From Artocarpus heterophyllus (taxonomy: Eukaryota > Streptophyta > Magnoliopsida > Rosales > Moraceae): a stretch of DNA of 64,000 bases. Location: assembly GCA_025403435.1 (NCBI GenBank), contig CM046341.1:9199219-9263218 (forward strand), written 5' to 3'. Positions 36,901 to 46,979 of this stretch are shown here, piece by piece. The translations under genes were made by a program, and so were the position numbers. Position 1 is the first letter of the stretch. Every line of letters begins with the position of its first letter. The notes under the pieces are model-generated. The model was not told where the DNA came from. It ran no database searches and saw only the letters and a list, made by a program, of their open reading frames with translations.

Positions 36901-38449
36901 TTATACATGATTTGCCGTTTGATCCAGGAGTTGGGTTTTGGAAAGCATTACTTGGAGGCTGCATGATCAACTTTAACGTGGATTTGGGGGAGTTGGAAGC
37001 ACGCAAAATCCTGGTTTTGGATCCGGAGGATGTGTCTTCATACATCATGTTGTCTAATGCGCATTCTGCAGCTGGTAGATGGCAGAATGTTTCAAAAGTA
37101 AGAAGAGAAATGAAAGAAAAGGGACTGAAGAGGGTTCCCGGTTGTAGTTGGATTGAAATTGGAAACAAGGTTCATGTCTTCGTTACTGGGGACAGAAATC
37201 ATGACCAGAAGGATGAAATATTTATGGCATTGAACTGGTTTGTTGAGAACACACGAGAAGATGAAGCTTATATATCACTGGAAGCCTCTTGAATCAAAAT
37301 TTTGCCTCCATGGGTAGAATATTTATACCACTGAATGGGTTATGCTATTAGGTTAAGGCACATCACACTCAGATATGAGCCCTGAATTTTCGATATCACT
37401 TTGCAGTTGCACTACTTAGGAAGAGAGTTTCTGTAAAAGGACATTACTTATACTGGTCCTGATTAAGTGAGTTTGTCTTATTCTTGAGTATTGTTGGATA
37501 TAGTTTGAAATTTTAAGCTTACTTGATAACCTGATGCTTTTACTACGGAACCAAACGATGACACCTTGGGAGAGACATCTCGGTACTATAGATGTATTAT
37601 TAACTTCTTGCATAATAGATTTCCATTCACCTTCACTTGCTTTTTCGATCTCTCGACTTTTGGAAGATTTTCCCATATATAATTTCTGCTTAAGTTCTCA
37701 TTTGTTTCTTGCAGGTTCCGTATGTTGGTCTCAACTTTGCTGTTTATGAATCTCTCAAGGATTGGTTAGTCAAAGCTAAACCATTTGGGCTTGTTGACAG
37801 CAATAATGAGTTGAGTGTGACAACACGGCTGGCTTGTGGAGCTGCTGCTGGAACCGTTGGGCAGACTGTTGCTTACCCTCTTGATGTTATTCGCCGGAGA
37901 ATGCAGATGGTGGGTTGGAACAATGCTGCTTCTGTTGTCACTGGTGATGGAAGGGGCAAGGCTCCACTTAATTACAACGGCATGGTTGATGCATTCAGAA
38001 AAACTGTTCGGCATGAGGGCTTTGGGGCATTGTACAAGGGATTGATTCCCAATTCCGTCAAGGTTAGTCTTAATTCTTTTATTGTTATCCGCTTTCAGGT
38101 ACACGTGGTTACAGGATTAAGCTTTTTTTCCTTTTAATGAAAAATTGGGGCCATTTAGCAATAATAAAGTTTGATTGCCACAAAGTTCCACAGGTTAGGG
38201 TTCTGAAATCATGTAATCGTGTAGAAGATATCCATCTGCCTAACTAATAACGCCCATTTTGAACTTTCTACCCTTCAGGGATCCTTGATTTGAGTAAATG
38301 TTATTGACAATAAAAAGTGCATTTATTGGTTGATTTATGAGTTTGGTTTCGCTTCAACCTCTCAGGTTGTGCCATCAATTGCAATCGCATTCGTTACATA
38401 CGAGATGGTGAAGGATATTTTAGGAGTGGAGATCAGGATATCTGACTAA
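31552..38449 (+). CDS. ADNT1: Mitochondrial adenine nucleotide transporter ADNT1 (8 exons)
   Basis: A mitochondrial carrier (SLC25) protein of the inner mitochondrial membrane. The Arabidopsis homologue imports ATP in exchange for AMP or ADP without Pi. The exons I infer are 31552-31721, 32473-32521, 32652-32815, 33523-33560, 34406-34518, 34740-34853, 37715-38062 and 38366-38449. All introns are GT..AG, the reading phase is kept throughout, and the total is 359 codons plus stop. The three carrier signatures are PLERMK (about residues 64-69), PMDMVR (about 167-172) and PLDVIR (about 271-276), each followed by the family's second motif (for example YIWRTEGFRGLFKGN and VRHEGFGALYKG). The N-terminus (MASEDVKQSESAVSTIVNLA) and C-terminus (VEIRISD) match the known plant ADNT1 family. 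Intron 6 is 2.86 kb and contains a PPR gene copy on the same strand. Intron 4 carries a (TA)n tract. No breaks were seen. Confidence 0.95.
33929..33954. repeat. (TA)n microsatellite in ADNT1 intron 4
   Basis: About 13 TA dinucleotides in a row, within the intron between exons 4 and 5. Confidence 0.95.
35140..35620. repeat. Degenerate AT-rich repeat in ADNT1 intron 6
   Basis: Many variants of AAATTTCGGAAATATCG and its relatives follow each other, and ATTACTGGATTCATATGCATATATCCAA occurs twice (near 35110 and 35306). It is non-coding filler upstream of the PPR gene. Confidence 0.5.
35714..37292 (+). pseudogene. Pentatricopeptide repeat (PPR, PLS/E-type) gene nested in ADNT1 intron 6, frameshifted
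   Basis: PPR proteins bind organelle RNA, and PLS/E members usually take part in C-to-U editing in mitochondria or plastids. The first frame (35714-36166) holds the N-terminus and a P-type segment (EAVYLFSRMLASNIRPNEFT). The second frame (36102-37292, 396 codons) holds several repeats, such as VSFTTLICGYLKKDRIEEAY and IVSWNAMICGYAQNGRGHEA. It ends in E-type motifs (VPGCSWIEIGNKVHVFVTGD). The frame changes at a TGCATGCATG run near 36088-36104, where the usual GKQLHAC segment is compressed, probably by a short slippage loss. Joined, it would be about 525 codons. There are no introns, as is usual for PPR genes. It lies wholly inside an intron, on the host gene's strand, and could be spliced out with it. 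If initiation at 36102 were used, a shorter protein could still be made, so it is only a probable pseudogene. Confidence 0.8.
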
Positions 38450-38690
38450 AGGAGGAAGAGCTCCATGATGTTTGTTTTAGATGTGTGGTATTTTTGTAGG
38501 CAAGGGAATAGAGAGATGGTAAACTAGGGGTAATTACTCTACTTTTTTGCCTCTCCGAACTTTGTAGTCACGGTTGAGAGCTTGTTTATAAATTTCTTTC
38601 CCTTGTTTCCCTTCTATGTTTCCTTTGTGAACGCGAGTAGGTTTTCACCTCCCCATTTAATATGTATGCCAATAAATGTTTTGACGTTGC
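38450..38690 (+). other. 3' untranslated region of ADNT1
   Basis: It follows the TAA at 38447-38449. An AATAAA-type polyadenylation signal is near 38671 (CCAATAAATG). The end of the transcript is inferred. Confidence 0.5.
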
Positions 38691-38782
38691 AGAAACTGCT
38701 TTTTTCATGCTCCATGAGAGTTCAGAAATGAATACTTTTTTATTTGTATTGATCTCAGACAATGTGCCTCCTTCTCTAACCG

Positions 38783-39110
38783 TCAATAGTTAAAAGAAGA
38801 CGGAGAACAAAAGCAAGAATGGACATTTCTCTTTATTTCTTTCAGACGCATTTCATGGTTTCTTGATCCTTGAACACCGTTCCTTGCCTGGGATCTTAGA
38901 ACCCTTTTTGGTTTTCCTTTGGACCGTTTACGGTTGTAATCTGGGCGACGGAAGAACGCCCACATCCAGTCTTTCGATTGATCTTCTGTTGGACTGAATT
39001 TAAACAGTCCGGGTAAATTAAAAAAACCAAAAACCAAACACGAAAAATGAATTCAATGCTTGATAAATAAAAGAAGACGAATAACAAAAGCAAGAAGGGA
39101 CATACGAGGT
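38783..39110. repeat. Direct repeat pair around a gene-like segment
   Basis: AAAAGAAGACGGAGAACAAA..AGCAAGAATGGACAT near 38791 recurs as AAAAGAAGACGAATAACAAA..AGCAAGAAGGGACAT near 39069. The 240 bp between them hold an open minus-strand frame with a basic peptide (RRPDYNRKRSKGKPKRVL) that I do not recognise. This may be a duplicated exon fragment. Confidence 0.45.
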
Positions 39111-39904
39111 AAATCCGTATGCCAATTAAATTAGCCTGAGAGTAGGAAACAAGTGCATCTTATGTTCCCACAAAACTGTTTCATCTTACATCCCTGAACT
39201 GAGACCAAATGTGTGTTCAACAGGTCTTTATGGTTTTAGAGGCATGGCCAAATGGCAATGCTAAAAATAATGCATCTAGTTTCTAAAGAAAATCTCTCAA
39301 TGTGGACAAAAAGGTACATAGAGGAAAATAGTCATAATAATTATGGACAAATGTAAATAAATCAATTACTTTACGATGCTGAAAACTGCTTCACCCCAAC
39401 TAGTCTTCAGTGGTTTGCTTGATTTATTGGAATGGTAAAGCCATATGAAATCAACGCTGCAGATGTTTTCCTTGTGGTTTCGGTGGCTGACCCACCGTAG
39501 AACATGAGATGGAATATATGAACAAAGTGACAATACAACAGCCAATCAAAAGTTGGGATCTAAGAATATTAACCTTGTGAGCGTCTACATCATTGTCAAT
39601 ATATTTATGAGCAGTATAATACGTTTACAATTCAAACCCCTTTGACCTAAGTGTGTGTGTGTGTGTTTTTTTTTTTTGATAATAGAATGTCCAGGAATGT
39701 GGTGGCAAGCGTTAGCATACTCGTAGAGACAGGAATTTTCGCTGAAGGCCATGTAGACTGGTCCTACCCTTGGGGTGAGAAACTTATACATATGGCCACC
39801 GTTGAAGATGTAATATAAACACTAAAACAAGATTATGATGACCATATTTAGAGCCCGTTTGGAATGGTTTTTTTTTTTTTTAAGCTGCTTATGGCTTATT
39901 ATAT

Positions 39905-40073
39905 GAGAAAGTTACATATTTTGCCACACATTTAGAAGTTATATTTATTTATGCGACACTTAAAAAAGTTTATGTTATATTTTCATATTACATGTTAAGT
40001 TGTGCCATAAATAAAAATATGTGGCATTTATAAAAAAAAAAAATCTTAAAAGGTAACATTTATGAAAATTCCT
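39905..40073 (+). mobile_element. MITE-like repeat, copy 4
   Basis: Begins GAGAAAGTTACATATTTTGC and ends TATGAAAATTCCT. It is flanked by CTTATTATAT (39895-39904) and CTTATTCTAT (40074-40083), a 10-base duplication with one mismatch. Its body matches the copies at 15.4, 15.6 and 22.7 kb. Confidence 0.6.
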
Positions 40074-40830
40074 CTTATTCTATCCAAAAGTTGTTTATGA
40101 GTCCGTTTTTATGACCCATGAAAAAATGCTTATAACCACTTATTGGAGAAATCAGGTGAACGGTGCTTATGAAAAAAACACTTATGAAAATATTTTTTAT
40201 TTATACTTTTGATCTTATATTTAAGAATAACAAATTAAAAATTCTATTCATATTCTTGAATTATACTACTTTTTTTTTTATCAATAAGTGCTATTTGACT
40301 TATTTAATTAAATAGGTTCAAAAGCTTTTTTGAAATTAAAAAGCATGTTCCATACACTATCCAAACAGTAATTAAAAAGCCCTAACTTATGTGGCACATA
40401 TAGTCCCTAGAACACACATTACTGCCCCACATGACATATGTGTTAGAAAAATAGTAAGTAGCGGAATTTTAAAATTTTTTATTGTCAGAGTATTTTTAAA
40501 ACACAAGCTTGACACGCTACATGCATAAATTAACCAGATCTTACTAACTTTGTTTGTCGAAAAGCTCCAGCAATAGATGAAGAGAAAAGGACATTATAGA
40601 AGGACCTCAACTAACTGGCCTTTTTTGCTATTCTCTATCATCGACTGGTGTGTGTTTGGGTACACTCAAAAAGTTATTCCACCAGACGACTTTCCTTCAA
40701 CCAATTGAAAAATACTCAAAGTTATAGTTCATGATTTGTGAACAACAGCTTTCTGGAGAGTTTTAGAGTCTCACTAGCAGAGTACTCACTCTAGATTTCT
40801 CAATTGATCTAAATAACAATGAGTCTCACT

Positions 40831-40844
40831 CCCCTTTTATAGAG
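40831..40844 (-). promoter_or_regulatory. TATA box of the probable solo LTR
   Basis: The minus strand reads CTCTATAAAAGGGG, a strong plant TATA element. Transcription, if any, would run toward lower coordinates, away from the F-box fragment and toward the 3' side of ADNT1. Confidence 0.5.
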
Positions 40845-41154
40845 GTTGGGCCCAAGAGTCAGTCCTTATCAGATAAGGCCTCAAAAATTTGAATCAAAAT
40901 CAATATTAGATAAGAAATGACGACTAAAAACGCGTGCTTAGAAATCATTCGGTCGGCAGGCCGAACTGGCAAATCGGCCTACCGAACTTACTCCATAGGC
41001 AGGCCGAACTCACGATAAATTATCCATGTGAATCTTTTATTTTCCACCCGAGATTCTTAGGATAGAGCCTCAGTTTTAATTCAAATAACTCAATAGAAAA
41101 GTTATCTGATTAAAACAGTCATATCTAGATAATCTCTATGAAAATATATATTCT

Positions 41155-41312
41155 TGATAATTCAACAAGTTTATTTTGAATTAATTTATTCAAAATTAAT
41201 CCAACCGATAAACAAACATGAATTAACTGATCCTGATAATTCAACAAGTTTATCTTGAATTAATTTTTTCATAAAATCAATTCAACCGATAAACAAACAT
41301 GAATTATCTGAT
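41155..41312. repeat. Tandem duplication, period about 79 bp, in the solo LTR
   Basis: GATAATTCAACAAGTTTAT.. to ..CCGATAAACAAACATGAATTA occurs twice in a row with a few differences. Confidence 0.75.
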
Positions 41313-43011
41313 TCTATCGAATTTCAGCCAATTTGATAATTTGATATAAGTTACCAATTTATTGGAAAAGCACGACGTATCGTTACAGAATTAATTAGAA
41401 GATAGCAAAAGAGACCTGATAGACCTATATAGTTTAAGCTCCCAATAATTATGAAACCCAATATCTCAGATATACATGTCATAATTATCAACTCCAATGA
41501 TATTCCACTAAAAGCTCAAAGCTACACTCTCGAACTATGTATAATTACAAAGCCCATATAGCTAAGTCTTTATGACATATCATAATGTATCGTATCCCTA
41601 TAGAATTATCCATAATCGGCTTAAGGATGAAATTTGACTTACCTTCCTGATTATTTTTATCTTACGTTCCATTATCTCATCATCGGAAAACTTACCATCC
41701 AAAAACAGTATACCATTCGGTTACACCTATGTATCCAAATGGTTGAGCGCTCCAGTTTTTCAATTATAGGATAACGTATATAAAAGGATATCATCTACTC
41801 TTAAAAAGGAGCTATGGATTCCATATCTATAAATAACAAGTCTACACTATCAAGAGTCATGCCTCCAACATACCGGCATGCATACCAACAAAAAAATGTG
41901 GATGTCATCCATTGGTACATCAAAAGACATAAGTCAAGACAACAGGCCCATTATTCATCTCAGGATTAAGATACAACACATATGATTGCCTAAAGTAAAT
42001 TGATTTACTGAAACAGAATAATTAATCCAAATCAATTCACTTTAACGGAGCCCGCCCCTTGCGATGATCACAGGAGTTTACCTCTGGAATCAGTTTGATC
42101 CCGATCACACAAGATTAGTCTGCTTTTCCGTTTTGTGAATTGAAAGCAGTATTTGGTAGGTTGAAGGCTGAAATGGGAAGCAATGTTGTGAAGAAGGCCT
42201 CAAGTTTGATTCTTTAGCTCTATGTCTAAGCTTTTCTATGAGCTTTACATACGGCAAAGATGGCGGTTGAAATTTTACATGAATCATTTGTTCTGCAGCA
42301 AAATCTACTTGATTTTTTTTTTTTTTGGTCATTCAAATAATTTTCGCTATATCGATTGATATGTCCCGCGCAATGCAAGCCATTGCTTCACCAACGCACA
42401 TATTCTAGCACACAGAAAATCTAACTGCTTTGTTGTCTTACATGATAAATTGAAAAAGGCTATGTCTAATTTTCTCAGTAAAGAGTAATTCTTTATCATA
42501 ATGGGTAGGTTATATGGTTACATATTGAATTATTCATTTTTTTAATAATACACCTGAACGTTTAATTTTAACAAAAATGCATCATGAACTTCGAAATTAT
42601 AACCAGTAATTATTTTTAATTTTTATTTAATACTTTTATTTTTTTTTAAATGAGGAGCTCTATTTTTTAAAAAAACTCATCCGATTCTTTTTAACTCGTT
42701 TAATTTTACCTTTTTTTCCTTAAATCGTGACCTAAATGTTCATCACTTTTTTTCCTATATGATTTACTCTATCAATCTTTTGAAGTGTCGTTCAACAATT
42801 CAGGTAATGTCATATTATGTGAAGGCCGATAGTCTTGGAGGCCGAAGGTTGTAGTCTCCAAAAGTGAAGTTTCCATTTCAAAAAGAGAGAGAGAGAGAGA
42901 GTGAAGTTTCCATTTATACAAGTTACCCATAAAATTACATGAGATTTTTTTGGACAAAAAGTACATAAAGATTTGTAATTTAGGGTTTATATATTCGCAC
43001 ACACGCATAAT

Positions 43012-43320
43012 GTGGATATAGTTCTGGGAGGCGGATTACAATATCGCCGTTGCCGCCGATCGGTGATATTCTTAATCGTGGCGGAGGTGGAGCGACAGGG
43101 TAAGCATATTGCTGCCGAAGCTGGTAGCGAGAAAATTAGGAAACAAATCAAAATTGATGGAAAACCAGCACAGATTTCATCAGCAGCGTCTACTTTCATG
43201 TCTGTCGTCACCGATGATCTTCTTCTCGAGATACTCATTCGTCTTCCTGATTTGGGATCCACAATCCGATGTAGCACCGTTTGCAAGCGCTGGTTCTTGA
43301 TTTGTGTTTCTTTTTTTCTT
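43012..43320 (+). pseudogene. F-box gene fragment (5' end only)
   Basis: F-box proteins are substrate receptors of SCF ubiquitin ligases. The open frame from 43012 includes an ATG at 43198 followed by SVVTDDLLLEILIRLPDL and CSTVCKRW, the core of a plant F-box. After CKRWFLI the frame runs into a T-rich stretch encoding a Phe run with no further similarity, so the rest of the gene is missing. A short C-terminal-like segment (NQSKRRKLTPESEKQ then stop, about 47703-47777, plus strand), after a possible splice acceptor, could be a displaced last exon of the same or a similar gene; that link is a guess. Confidence 0.6.
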
Positions 43321-43443
43321 TTTTTCTTTTTTATTTGTTCAGGGTTAGTTTTCAATTTAAAGTGCAAAGACCACCAATACCCTTGTAAGATGGTCACGTG
43401 CAATCCACATGTTAAAATCCATCTAAAATTTGACGGATGTTAA

Positions 43444-45850
43444 CAAAAAGACTGTCTATTGAACAAATCCATAAATTCAAAGGGTTAATTGTTGACATTT
43501 GTAGTTTAGGAACCAATTTACCAATTACGTAAAGTTTAGGGGGTCTCATGCAAAAAAAAAGCCAAAAGACAATCAGTTAGTGGCGGTCGACGAAGAAAAC
43601 GACATTTCTCTCATCATTTGAAGGACCAGTGTATATGAAGTCTAGAAGGGCATCTCATTTTCCCCATTTCTGCCGTCCTGTTTATATGGTAAATTTTACG
43701 TTGCCACCTAACATTCCACTCTCCTTTACCCGACGTATTATTATTTTAAAAAAAAATGGAAAAAGCCAGATTTTTTTTTTTAATGATTTAAAAGAACAGT
43801 ATGTTTAAAGTCCAGAAGGACTTGTATATCCGTTCAAAAATTAGCCGTCTTTATCGAAGGACATGTTCGCCTTTCAGAACCTTGTCGTTGGAGAAAACCA
43901 CGTCTGTTGTCCAGACTCTATAATGTTCAGGTATATTAAAAAAAAAAAAAAAAAAACGACATGCCGTCCTCGTTTAAAAATTGCTACTTAGCTAGAAACG
44001 ACACATAGCCAAAAAACGATATGTCGTTTCATTTGAACACACGAGACGAAAAGTCGGCAGACTAATAAAATGTTCGCAATACATTTGCTAAATTGGTTCA
44101 AAACTCTTGAGAGAAAATATACAATACAGTGTACATTAAGAGGCATGATGAGCAGATTAGGAGAGAATAAGATCCATTCACAATGGTGATGCTTGATTCT
44201 CTCAGCTTTTCTCTCAACCCAGAACTCAGTCAGTAAAGAGACTACCCAACTTTCCCCATTCACCAAGACTTTTCCCCTAAAACCAGACCTCCCTCAACTC
44301 TCTAACAGTTCTTCCTTTTATACTAATTGCCTGCTTTCTAACTCAACACTAACTAACTGCTAACTGCCTGTACCAATCAGCATAGCTAACTAATCATTCT
44401 AAATTTCCTATCACTAAATACACAAGTCTATCAAAAAGTACCTCTCTAGTTATATAATATATACTATCCGATTATCCAATTAACAGCATACTCACACAAT
44501 AAATGAACGCTACAAGTGAAAAAAAGGGTAATAGTTCTTTCGGATGCGTAAAACAAAGGCTATAGCTTCATTTCTATTATTCAACAAACTGATTTAGTAA
44601 GCAAAATTAGACACAAAATCCTAGAAGCACAGCTGGAACTTCTTTGTTAAGCAAAATTAAATCCTAGAAGCACAGTTGAAAGACTCTTTGTCAAGTGAAA
44701 TAACATTCAAAATCCTAGAAGCACAGCTGAAAAACTCTTTGTTGAGCGAAATTAAACACAAAACAGCTGGAAAACTCTCTCTTGAGCAAAATTAAACACA
44801 AAATCCTAGAAGCACAGCTGAAAAACTCTGTTGAGCAAAATTAAACACAAAATCCTGGACGCACAGCTGGAAAACTCTCTCTTAAGCAAAATTAAACACA
44901 AAATCCTAGAAGCACGGCTGAAAAACATCTCTTGAGCAAAATTAAACACAAAAACCCTTGAAGCACAGCTGGAAAACTCTCTCTTGAGCAAAATTTAAAA
45001 AAAAATCCTAGAAGCGCAGCTGGAAAACTCTCTGTAATTATATAAAGAAAAAAATTAACGTGATTTTTATAAAAAATATATATATGTATATTGAAAAAAA
45101 ATGTCAAAGAAGCTTAAAAAAAATCCCAGAATTATTCAGAATCTTTCCTGGAGATTTGCCCACGTTTTTAGAAGATTTTTAGAGTCAAAATCAAATTGAA
45201 ATTTGATTCAAAGTCATTCTTATCTTGAGGAGCAATTTTGAATCTAAGAAGGATCAAAAATTTAAATAAAAGTCATCTATTTAAAGAACTTGGAGCTGGG
45301 ACGTGTGTTAAAGGTAATTTAAATTAAAAATATATATATATGATCAAGAGAGATTCTATGTGTTCAGAGTATCAAAAATGTATCTTGAAGTCAACTTGAA
45401 ATTTAAATCTGTTGAAGATTCTGTCACGACAGAAAAGATCCACAGTTTGAATTTTGAAGAAATTTTCACTTCTTATAGAAAGAACATAGGTTTGCAATTT
45501 TTCCATAGAGTTTCCAGATAGCAAACAAGCATTAAAGCAATGAGTATTTGTTTAAGTATTTTCGGAAGAAGGTATATTGTTTTTTGGGAGTAGAATTTAT
45601 AGTTTTTGGGAGAAAATTTTTTGCAGCAGACTCGACAAGTTGAATGAGTTCATTGGCGTTTGAAAACAGTTTTTATTAGTGAATTGTTTAACATATAGGC
45701 ATGAAATATGATAAAATTTGTTGTGTTCTTTCTTTAATTGTTGCGTGGGTAATTTTAATTAATTGGGCTTTAATTAAAATTTTGTAAAATTGCTAATTCA
45801 GATCTTTCAATACCAAAGCTCGAAATGAATTACCAACAAAACAAACACCA
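43444..45850. other. Non-coding stretch with repeats
   Basis: Besides the minisatellite there is a group of CGACATGTCG-type palindromes near 43955-44030, shared with 56.5-57.7 kb. No gene was seen. Confidence 0.5.
44600..45045. repeat. Minisatellite, unit about 50-55 bp, about eight copies
   Basis: The unit is close to AATCCTAGAAGCACAGCTGG followed by AAAACTCTCTCTTGAGCAAA and ATTAAACACAAA. Copies vary by point changes and by the length of the CTCTCT/TTGTT part. Open frames over 44806-45107 on the minus strand come from the repeat and are not genes. Confidence 0.85.
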
Positions 45851-45853
45851 TAC

Positions 45854-45939
45854 CTCAGATTGTTAGCGGAATCGATACCGTTAACAAGTGGCCATCTCGA
45901 CGCCGCCTTGGAATGTGCAAAGCTATGAGAATTCCTCAT
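45854..45939 (-). pseudogene. Possible orphan 5' coding exon
   Basis: On the minus strand an ATG at 45939 opens MRNSHSFAHSKAASRWPLVN and continues for 28 codons to a good donor site (CTGAG/GTATGG). The 150 bases upstream are more GC-rich than the surroundings and look like a 5' leader. No following exon was recognised downstream, so this may be the stranded first exon of a deleted gene. The family is not identified. Confidence 0.3.
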
Positions 45940-46227
45940 ATCACCGGCAAAGCAACACCTGTACTCGGCGGTCTCGCTTCCGAGTTATAGCCGAGTCAGA
46001 AGCTTACGATCAGAACTCCAATCCCCAACCCTAACCGATCGGAATTTAGAATTGATTGGGTAAAAAAAAATAACAAAACTAACAGAAGAGAGAATTAAGA
46101 ATAATAGAATATGGCTGCCTAGTGGCTGCCTTTGTATCATTATCATCAAACGTCGCCCTTTTTGGAAGTTTACTTAGGAAGTTTTGACCCAAGTACTCAG
46201 ACGTAAGAAAAGTTGCTCACTTGCTCT

Positions 46228-46400
46228 CTAGTCGGTGACTTCGAACACTCCAGCAGGCGCTGCCGGTGGAACGACAAAGTGAAGTTCATCGCCGATCTGC
46301 AGATCACCGTTTGCTACAAATTCACTTTGTAGCCTTCAGTGCAATGCGATGGTATCCCTCTCAGTGAAACTGCGTGAGTCTCTTGTTTGTAACTGTCTGC
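46228..46400 (-). pseudogene. Unrecognised gene 3' end, copy 1
   Basis: The minus-strand segment ends GDLQIGDELHFVVPPAAPAG..EVTD and then TAG at 46228-46230. Upstream similarity to copy 2 (REGYH.. segment) is in a different frame with stops, so it is broken. The GDELxFVVP stretch weakly recalls the C-terminal part of plant DUF4228-like proteins, but I do not claim membership. Confidence 0.4.
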
Positions 46401-46645
46401 CTGTATAGGACACGTAAATCTTTGTGTTATTTGGATTTTTTCTTATTTTATCGTAAATCCAATTTTAATTTTTGGCTGTACACAACGCGGAAAGCATCAC
46501 CAAATCTCACTTGATCTCGATTGTTACTCCTTGCGCCAAACTCGAGTTGTCTTCTCGCGTCAGTTTGACTGAGCACAACGTTTACGATTTTCAATCAGAA
46601 TTTAAGCATTTTTGAGATGAAATTCAAAAGGAAATTACCTCTGAT

Positions 46646-46978
46646 TCAGTTCGAATTCTTCAAAAGAGTCCAGCCAGTGACTTTGAACACTCCCACAGCT
46701 GCCGCCGGTGGTACAACAAAGTAAAGTTCATCGCCGATCTGTAGATCACGGTCTGCTACAAATTACTTCTACCCTATAGCCTTCAGATGGTATCCCTCTC
46801 TGTGAGGCAAACCATTCACATCTGTGTGAAACTGCACGAGCCTCTTCGACAAGTCAAACCTCCGTTTATGGCTTGTTTGTACTTGTCCCACATCGGCTGG
46901 GATTAGGTTGTAGTTCGTCTCTATCATCCCAAAGTTCTCTTTTACTTGTAAATTTGAACAACGTAAACCCACCCTCAT
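46646..46978 (-). pseudogene. Unrecognised gene 3' end, copy 2
   Basis: The first part, 46978 to 46769, encodes ..RRFDLSKRLVQFHTDVNGLP and HREGYHLKAIG and then meets a stop. The second part continues after the stop with DLQIGDELYFVVPPAAAVGV and ends at a TGA at 46646-46648. It matches copy 1 about 430 bp away, so the two are a tandem duplication of a decayed gene. Confidence 0.45.
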
Positions 46979-46979
46979 A

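Larger units (their letters stand above)
40441..42109 (-). repeat. Probable solo LTR (copia-like)
   Basis: On the minus strand it begins TGTGATCGGGATC and ends TTCCGCTACTTACTATTTTTCTAACA, a typical ending of plant copia LTRs. A strong TATA box (CTCTATAAAAGGGG, 40831-40844) lies about 400 bases before that end. No primer site, polypurine tract or coding region adjoins, and no matching target duplication was found, so the exact ends are uncertain. It contains a 79-bp tandem duplication (41155-41310) and GGCAGGCCGAAC motifs (40950-41010). Confidence 0.5.

Noticed and set aside
36842..37168. 108-codon antisense ORF in the PPR gene, and the antisense frame at 37766-38104 in ADNT1
   Set aside because: They are shadows of well-supported coding sequence on the other strand.
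42128..42219. Possible last exon on the plus strand (ELKAVFGRLKAEMGSNVV.. then TAG)
   Set aside because: A short gene-like peptide next to the solo LTR, but no family recognised and no upstream exon found, so it was not annotated.
44806..45107. Two minus-strand ORFs with repeated ILCLILL/SCASR peptides
   Set aside because: They are translations of a non-coding minisatellite.
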